NCBI GenBank assembly: GCA_012656075.1
Contig: JAAKBF010000207.1
Location: 467,533 to 531,532 of the forward strand
Length of the DNA: 64,000 nucleotides
Source: Phytophthora hibernalis
Taxonomy: Eukaryota > Oomycota > Peronosporomycetes > Peronosporales > Peronosporaceae
Direction: 5' to 3'
Positions 57,991 to 64,000 of the stretch are shown here, piece after piece (the stretch's first letter is position 1; each line of letters opens with the position of its first letter). The notes below the pieces were generated by a model, which was given only the letters and a program-made list of their open reading frames with translations, was not told where the DNA came from and searched no databases. The position numbers and the translations under genes are program-made.

Positions 57991-59402
57991 CAAGGAATGC
58001 CTGCATCCCTTTTTCGATGACGGGAATGGAAGCTCAGCGATCGCAGCCAGCTTCTTGGGATCCGCGGCAATTCCGTCGGCCGTCACTTTGTGAGACAAGA
58101 AGTCGACCATCGGCTGGACAAAAATACTCTTGGTGAAACTCACACTGATTCTGCACTCGGCGAATCGGTTCAGCAACCGGTCGAGCGTGTTGAGGCACTC
58201 GTCGAAGGTTGCACCTCCAAAGCAAATATCGTCGACAAACGACCGTCGACCAAAGACCGGAATTAACTGTGACTCGTCCGGTTCACCCGTACTGAACATG
58301 TCATTCTCAGGGCTGTTGATGAGCTCTTGCAGCGGGTCAGACTCATCGAGAGATCGGTAGTCGGCTTCAAATTTGGTGCTTAAACTCATCGAATCGGCCC
58401 TTGCGTTAGCCGGGATGGTCGTTTCTTTCGCTGAGCAATTGCTGCAGCCTCAGCGAGCCGCATCTTCTCGGCGAATGTAGCCCAGCCACCACTCGGTTGC
58501 ACGTAACCCCAGAGAGCATTGTCGATGAGTCGCTGGTAGATCATGGGCGCATTTTTAAGCCCAAACGGCATGCGCAACCACTAGTGGCCGAGAGCACACA
58601 CAAAAGCTGAAATTTCGCGAGCTCGTCGAGTCATCATTACGGCCCAGAATCCACTAGCAGCGTCGAGGGAACAGAACCATAAGTAGCTCTCGAGTTCCGT
58701 CAGCAGTCGTCGACCAGCGGCATTGCGTATTCCATGCTGACTGTAATTGCGTCACCAGCTTATAGTCGATGCAAAGCCTAATGTCGACACCATTCTTCTT
58801 CATGACAATCACGATTGGCGAGGCCCAAGGGCTCTTCGAAAATGACACGAGCCCTGCCTGAAGCAGAGCTTTCAAAAGCTCATAGAGTTTGCTCAAGTTC
58901 TTCAGTGGCACTCGCCGAGCTCTTTGCTTGATGGGTTCGTGCCCTTGGACGTCGATATCGCAGACCACACCGTATGCCGGTGGTGGAAGCGCATTTCCGC
59001 TCGAGATCATGATATTTTCATGCCGTTTCAAGGTTTCGACGAGCTTCTTTTGCTGTCGACATCGTGCGCTGGAGATATAACGTTGTCGCCTTCGTAGTCT
59101 AGCTTCGTTGATAACGATTCCGTCAGGTCAGGCAAAAAGGCGAGCTCATGAGCGTAATCTGTTAGACTCATCGCTCGACGAGTGTTCAAACTCGGCGAGT
59201 TCTGACCCGTCTTCGAGAACGACGTCAGCCGTCGAGAGGCGCATCTCGAGTTCTTCGGCCGCGAGGAACCGCAACCGAAGGTCTTCGGGGGTCTGGGCTC
59301 AATGGAGTATCTGACACCTCCAATTCTCCAGATTCGACGAGTCCTGGCTTCCGTAGCCAGGAGTGTCGGTCTGGCTGTCGTTCGCCAGGTCCCACTGGTC
59401 AC
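57913..59402 (-). pseudogene. Reverse transcriptase of element B, with palm insertion
   Basis: ALPPPAYGVVCDIDVQG, LSKLYELLKALLQAGL, SKSPWASPIVIVMKKNG and RLCIDYK (58,770-59,000), then MPFGLKNAPMIYQRLIDNALWG (58,510-58,570). An insertion follows (GGWATFAEKM ... FSTGEPDESQLIPV) before RRSFVDDICFGGATF (about 58,220-58,240). DFLSHKVTADGI and FPSSKKGCR lead to the connection domain. The insertion matches that of element A in position and in words (GGW, FSTG, TKFEAD). Confidence 0.85.
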
Positions 59403-60878
59403 CCCTGTCCATTTTGGTAGAGCATCTTTTCTGATGCCCTTCGCTGGACAGTGGCTATCGCCGAGTCTTGCTGGTCCAATGGCGGCTGCTGCCAGTCACT
59501 TCCTTCCCTTTCCGTTGTGTCGATTAGAGAATCGTCAGTTTGTTGCCGAGATGGTCGAATCGTCAGGTTTCGACGAGTCCCCTCAATGGCATCAGTCTGA
59601 GGTATTTCTCCGCTCGCTGAGTTAGATACACCTGTCGAATCTTCGTCAAGCTCGTCGACTTCTAGCGATTCACGAGTGTCGTTCTCCTCTGGTTGGACGG
59701 GTCTTGGTTTTATAGCCGTCGGCGTCGTGTACTGTGGCCTTTCGACAGCGGGAGGCTGTCGGCTAAGCCATTCCATATATAGCCGTTGCTCTTTCCTTAG
59801 GAGTCGGTTGTCGAGAGCGCCCTCGTAGGCAAGCACTTGCCAGTCGCGATATTTCGCTGAGTTCACCCGCACATAACCATCATCCCGAGGCAGTACTCCG
59901 TGGGGCATCCATAGAACCACCGGAAAGTGGGCTGGACACCACGTCAGGCTCGCGGTGATGTTTGTCAGCAACACCCGCACGGCTCGTCCTGCAGCGTTGT
60001 GCTCGACTGTTGGAATCACCCCTTGCAGTTGGCGAACCCACAGCTCATGCGTCGATTCGCTGGGGTGTCTCCGTCTCAACTTGAACTGAGCGATTTCTCT
60101 CCCATAATGTCCAATGTCTCCCGTGGGCCTCCGATCACTTCACGGCCGTACTCTGTGTCGTCAACATCTCTCGACGACTTGATTAGTGGCACCACGACTC
60201 ATCGGGCAGTTTTGCCATTGAATTGTACAAGTCCAGCCTGATACCGGCTGGTATCATGAAGTCGGTACCCAAGATCAGGTCGACTCCAGCATGATGAGGC
60301 ATGATCCACACCTCGAATTCGTAAACCACTTCCCACCCCAGCGTAACCTTAACGATTGCGCGAGAGGTGGTCGCCACCTTTGACTTGGCGATTCCTTGGA
60401 CATCGATCTTCATGTCGTTGTTGGTGAGTCGCTTCAGTCGCAACTTCCTAGCGAATGCTTCGGTCACAGCCGACACGTTTGCTCCGGTATCCAACAAGAT
60501 TTTTGTCCGCTCATCATTCACAGCTCCCATCACTAGAGCTCTCATTCTCACTCGGCGATCGAATTTCCTCGATGACCACCATCCCAGTCGCTCACCAGGG
60601 AGCAACTTCCATCTCTTGGCTTGACCTATCGAGATCATCGGTCGCTGAGTTCCGTCCATACTTCCAATCGCTCGGTCTTCGTCTTCGTTCGACTCGCCGA
60701 GCCCACTATTCTCGTCCACATCCGCTCGTCCGCTCTCTTCATCACTCTCATTCTCACTCCACTCGTCGGGCCGTTCCGCTTCCCCAACAAAAGCAAACAC
60801 GTAGTTTGCTTCGACTGCTGGTTCTGCTGACTGTGGCAGCCCGTTGTTGTCCAACCCAGTCATGGTTGGCGAGCCCAC
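59399..60878 (-). pseudogene. Protease and spacer domain of element B
   Basis: ILLDTGANVSAVTEAFARKL (60,470-60,510) is the retropepsin active site and VDLILGTDFMIPAG (about 60,250) the second block. The following spacer (60,079-59,399), with LPRDDGYVRVNSAKYRDWQVLAYEG, is shared with element A (37,660-38,315) and has no known fold. Confidence 0.8.
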
Positions 60879-63102
60879 TAGTTTAAATGGCTCGACGAGT
60901 AGATGTCCTGAAGATCGTCCGGGACAATGGACTTGTCGACTGACGTCTTAACGAACTTGGCGAGTTTCTCGAAGCGTCGGAAGAGTTCGCACTGGCCTAC
61001 TTCGTGCACTTGCTTGCAGAACTTGCAGCGTCGGCGACAGAAGTGTGCATCGTGACCTGCTGCTCCGCAGGCTCCACACGGACCGTATGTCTTCCGCTCT
61101 CGAGACCCGTCTCGGCGATTAGCTTGTCCTTTGGGATTCGACGAGTTCTGCTGATATCGGTTGGAGTCTCCAGTCGTATTACCGGCGTCGATGTAGTCCG
61201 AGTCTTGGTTGAGAACTTCGCTCGCGTCGCTTTCTCCATTCGACGAGTCGTAGAGGTCGGTGTTTGCCGTAGCTCGGCGAGTGTCGAGTGCTCCCACAGG
61301 TCGTCGATCGACGCGTCTGCTAGCGTAACTCGGCGATTTTGTTCTCCCTTCTTCTCAGTCCGTTTGGCGTCCTTACTGCGGCTTGTGCTCAGACGATCGC
61401 GTTGTTTCTTGCGCTTTGCACCGAGTAAGCGCTGGTTGATCACCTTCTCGACCTTCGTAATATCGCTGAGTCGTTGTGGGTACAGCAGATCCATGATGTC
61501 GTCGTCTCCGCAATTAAGCAGGAAATGTTCGACGTGGTCGGCGGCGTCAGCTCCACCCTTCTCGTACTGGATGTGGGCGGTTCGCGCGTAGCCATTCAGT
61601 CGCAGCAAGAAGTCGCAGACATGTTCATTCTCCTGCGTCTCGCTGAGTAGTAGCGGCTCGCGCCGACTGGTCGAATTGCGAGCAGTAGTAGTCCAGGAAA
61701 GCTTCGCTGAGAAGATTCCACTTTCGCTGAGTCTTCTTGGGAAGCTGTCGGAACCACCCTTAGCTGCCTTGCCCAGACTCAGCGAGAATGGTTCACACCA
61801 CTCATCTTGCCGTTTGCACGTCCCCTTCATCTCGTAGATGAAGCGTTTGATCCATTGTAACGCATCTTCCGACCGGTAGCGCTTCCCGTCAAAGGTCGTG
61901 ATCTTCTCAAGCGGCGCATGCGTCCTGATTTCCAAGACTTGTCCTCGGTCGCTTTCAGCCCCGTCGAAGCTGAGCTGACGGATGTGGTCATGTGGCGACT
62001 CATCGACATCGCGGTGCCCAGGGTAATCGTCTTCATCGCTGAGTTGATCCACCTCCAGGGGCTGCAAGTGCTGCGGCGTCCGATCGGATCAGGCGACGGA
62101 GCTCGGCGGCTTCTTCAGCAGTGATGAATCTGCCATCGGGCGTCGAGCTGGCTGATCGCTGGCCTTCTTCGAGTTTGCATGTGCGAGTCGGCGAAATACG
62201 GTGTTCCTCAGTGCCGGAATACGCCACGCTTCGTCTCGGGTGTCTTCGGCAACGGAACTTTCGCTCTTCACTCGGCTCGGGGAAGACGTACGGCTCAGTG
62301 ACGTACGGTTGTGGTGGAGCAGATTTGGTCTCGTCGAGTTCTTCAGCTCGGCGAGCCTTGGGTAATTGTCCCTTTGGTCCACCTTGCATCCCGAACAAGT
62401 CTTTCAACTTGCGCTTCCATCTCATCAGCTCGACGCCAACCGCGTGCACACTCCAAGATGTCAGCGCCGGTTTCGAAGGCTTATGGCCGCACCGGTATCC
62501 CATCGCTCGGAGTAATATCACCGTGTCCTCGACGAGTTGGTCCATCGTTTGGCTATTGATGGGTTGACCCAGTTCCTCGCTGAGTTGAGCCCACTTCGCT
62601 TGACACATGTACATCGGAGCGAACATGTTGATCCACCGACTGTTGGTCTTCATTTCTTCGACGAGTCGGGCCAGGACTCGGTTTGCCTTCGGTGTTTCGA
62701 CATTCTTTGTCGCCTTGGGAACAAGCGGCGGTCGGTCACCCGGAGCCACGTCTTGTTCGTCGTCATCGTCATCGCCGAGTTCCGCTGCGAGGTTCCGCTC
62801 GACTGGGCGAGGAGCTCCCATGCGGGTCACCTGCAGCGACAACTCGTCGACTTCTTCACGGAGATCGACGACTCTCTTCACGTCGTCATACTCCGTCCCT
62901 TCATCATCATCCTTCTCTTCTTCTTCTCTTCCTCCTCGCTTCCATGGTCTTCGTTATCGTCGAAATCGTCAAACTGGACGGAGCGCGTCACCTCCGCGTC
63001 CGCGGCGGTAATGCTGGCTCTCGCCGAGTTCGACTCATCGAGCGGCGATCCTCCGGCCGTCGCCGGGCTTGCGTCGCTCAAATTTGGCGATCCCTTGACC
63101 AT
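60878..63102 (-). pseudogene. gag of element B
   Basis: ATG 63,102 (MVKGSPNLSDASPATAGG) lies 69 bp after the PBS. Acidic N-terminal region, then WINMFAPMYMCQAKWAQL (about 62,620). The capsid core LQWIKRFIYEMKGT and HVCDFLLRLNGYARTAHIQYEKGG (61,570-61,860) follows. A basic linker leads to a double zinc finger (CGACGAAGHDAHFC, CKFCKQVHEVGQC; 61,000-61,090). The frame changes near 62,880, 62,050 and 61,300. A long plus-strand frame (62,537-63,550) across it is a shadow. Confidence 0.8.
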
Positions 63103-63170
63103 CTTCTCTCACTTGTTGCTCTTAACTTGGTTGTACTTGGTACCTGCGAAAACAAAGCACACCTCTGAAT

Positions 63171-63186
63171 CCGGGTCGCGGCACCA
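63171..63186 (-). other. Primer-binding site, element B
   Basis: On the minus strand TGGTGCCGCGACCCGG follows the LTR end by two bases. It is the same 16-mer as in element A. Confidence 0.8.
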
Positions 63187-63188
63187 GT

Positions 63189-64000
63189 TGTGGTGTTGTG
63201 ATTCACAGAAAACGTCGTTAGTTCGGCTTCCACGCAACAGCACAACAATTCGCCGAGTCAGGTCGGCGATGTTGGGCTTGCGCAGGGTTCCTGTCGGTTT
63301 GCGGTTCGCCCCAGCCGGGGTTCAGTTGAGTGTTGTTCCCAACAAGTACCAAGCTCCAAACTCTCCAGAGACTCGCCTGAGCGGGGCAGTCTCCGTGCAA
63401 ACCCTGTGCCCTCCACCAAAGGATGGACGGCAGCGCGAGCGCGTTTACAGGTCACCAGGCGCAGATTACGCCCAGCTAGGAGGTTACGGTGTCTGGGTTG
63501 TGCAGACCCACCGGCTCGTCGAATCGACGAGACTTGTCTTCGCTTGGTAGCGAGAAGTGCCCACCCCGGGCCGACCTTGATCTCTTGGCGCTACCAGACG
63601 GCTCCCCTACAAGCTATGCTCTCGGGGAACGACGGCAGACATAATCCAGCCCACGCAGGGACTTACCGGAAAAGTGTACGCTGTTCTTGGACTTAGAAGA
63701 TTCTGCTCATTGTTATCTCTATGTCTTCGGAGAGTCCCTTCGGGCTCTTCCTATGGTCTTCTATCGGTCCTATACAAATATCTAATGAAATGGAGTCGTT
63801 ACAGATCTTCCTGCGACTCTTCGCTCAGCTCCGTCCCTTGTGTCGAGCTGTTTACCTACCTCTCGGCGACTCTTCGCCCAGATCCTGATTTATCCCCTCA
63901 GTTGGTATATCTCCTTCGAGGCATATTCTCGCCAAGTCGACTTTCGCCGAGTCCAACTTTCGCTGAGTCGATTATCGCCGAGTCGTCCATCGCTGAGTCC
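63189..64000 (-). repeat. 5' LTR of element B (partial, runs off the window)
   Basis: Plus-strand start TGTGGTGTTGTG, matched to the truncated LTR at 53,710-54,356 from about 63,430 on. By alignment about 65 bp lie beyond position 64,000, so the full LTR is near 880 bp, like family A. Confidence 0.8.

Larger units (their letters stand above)
53710..64000 (-). mobile_element. Ty3/Gypsy element B (minus strand, 5' LTR cut by window edge)
   Basis: Order from right to left: 5' LTR (63,189 to beyond 64,000), PBS, gag, protease, RT, RNase H, second RNase H, integrase, 3' LTR (54,356-53,710, outer end missing). Pol architecture and the PBS match element A, but nucleotide sequence and LTRs differ. 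The words TCGNNGAG/CTCNNCGA are very frequent throughout. Many frame changes. Confidence 0.88.

Noticed and set aside
61004..61591. 195-codon plus-strand frame
   Set aside because: Antisense of the gag zinc-finger region; Ser/Val/Arg-rich from complementary codons.
62537..63550. 337-codon plus-strand frame
   Set aside because: Shadow of element B gag, PBS and LTR; it crosses the LTR boundary, so it cannot be a gene.

Overview
The window reads as an oomycete nuclear chromosome segment, most likely Phytophthora or a close relative. This is inference from several signs: short introns of about 56-78 bp, initiator elements of the YCAYTYY type upstream of three genes, oomycete-style Ty3/Gypsy, piggyBac, pogo, Tc1/mariner and Helitron remnants, and a host gene set (PX-domain, MBOAT acyltransferase, mucin-like and sushi-domain secreted proteins) split by long repeat blocks. 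No rRNA, tRNA or CRISPR was recognised.

Layout. 1-2,140: tail of a piggyBac-like transposase (+) and a truncated pogo-like transposase (-). 2,276-5,115: repeats only, including about 1.1 kb of degenerate GAGACGATAGTATGA-type array. 5,118-9,176: broken DUF6604/ankyrin-like gene (+). 9,320-10,226: ApaH-like phosphatase (-), broken. 11,208-13,459: PX-domain gene with its own initiator. 14,164-16,500: mucin-like membrane glycoprotein. 16,501-18,231: AT-rich spacer and a GC-rich degenerate repeat. 18,232-19,115: solo LTR of Gypsy family A. 19,270-25,075: decayed LINE. 25,971-26,306: secreted single-sushi protein. 26,488-27,935: MBOAT acyltransferase (-). 28,041-33,045: spacer with small TIR elements and two hypothetical ORFs.

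33,046-49,341 is a nest. A Tc1/mariner-like element with about 45-bp TIRs was hit by a 12.8-kb Ty3/Gypsy element (A, 33,478-46,320, 885-bp LTRs, 4-bp GTAC target duplication) and by a pogo-like element (47,006-48,687, TA duplication). Element A encodes gag, protease, RT, two RNase H-like domains and a chromodomain integrase. Between pol and the 3' LTR it carries an antisense coiled-coil gene with two good GT-AG introns. 49,342-53,325 holds a pogo end copy, unassigned DNA and a Helitron remnant. 53,326-64,000 holds an inverted LTR scrap and a second Gypsy element (B, minus strand) that runs off the right edge.

Two patterns cut across features. First, A and B share a primer-binding site and pol architecture, including an insertion in the RT palm, but each is saturated on both strands with its own short motif (CCGAGG/CCTCGG in A; CTCNNCGA/TCGNNGAG in B). 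Second, almost every long reading frame, host genes included, is broken by single-base indels, often at homopolymers. I cannot tell sequencing error from decay here, so several 'pseudogenes' may be intact in the organism.
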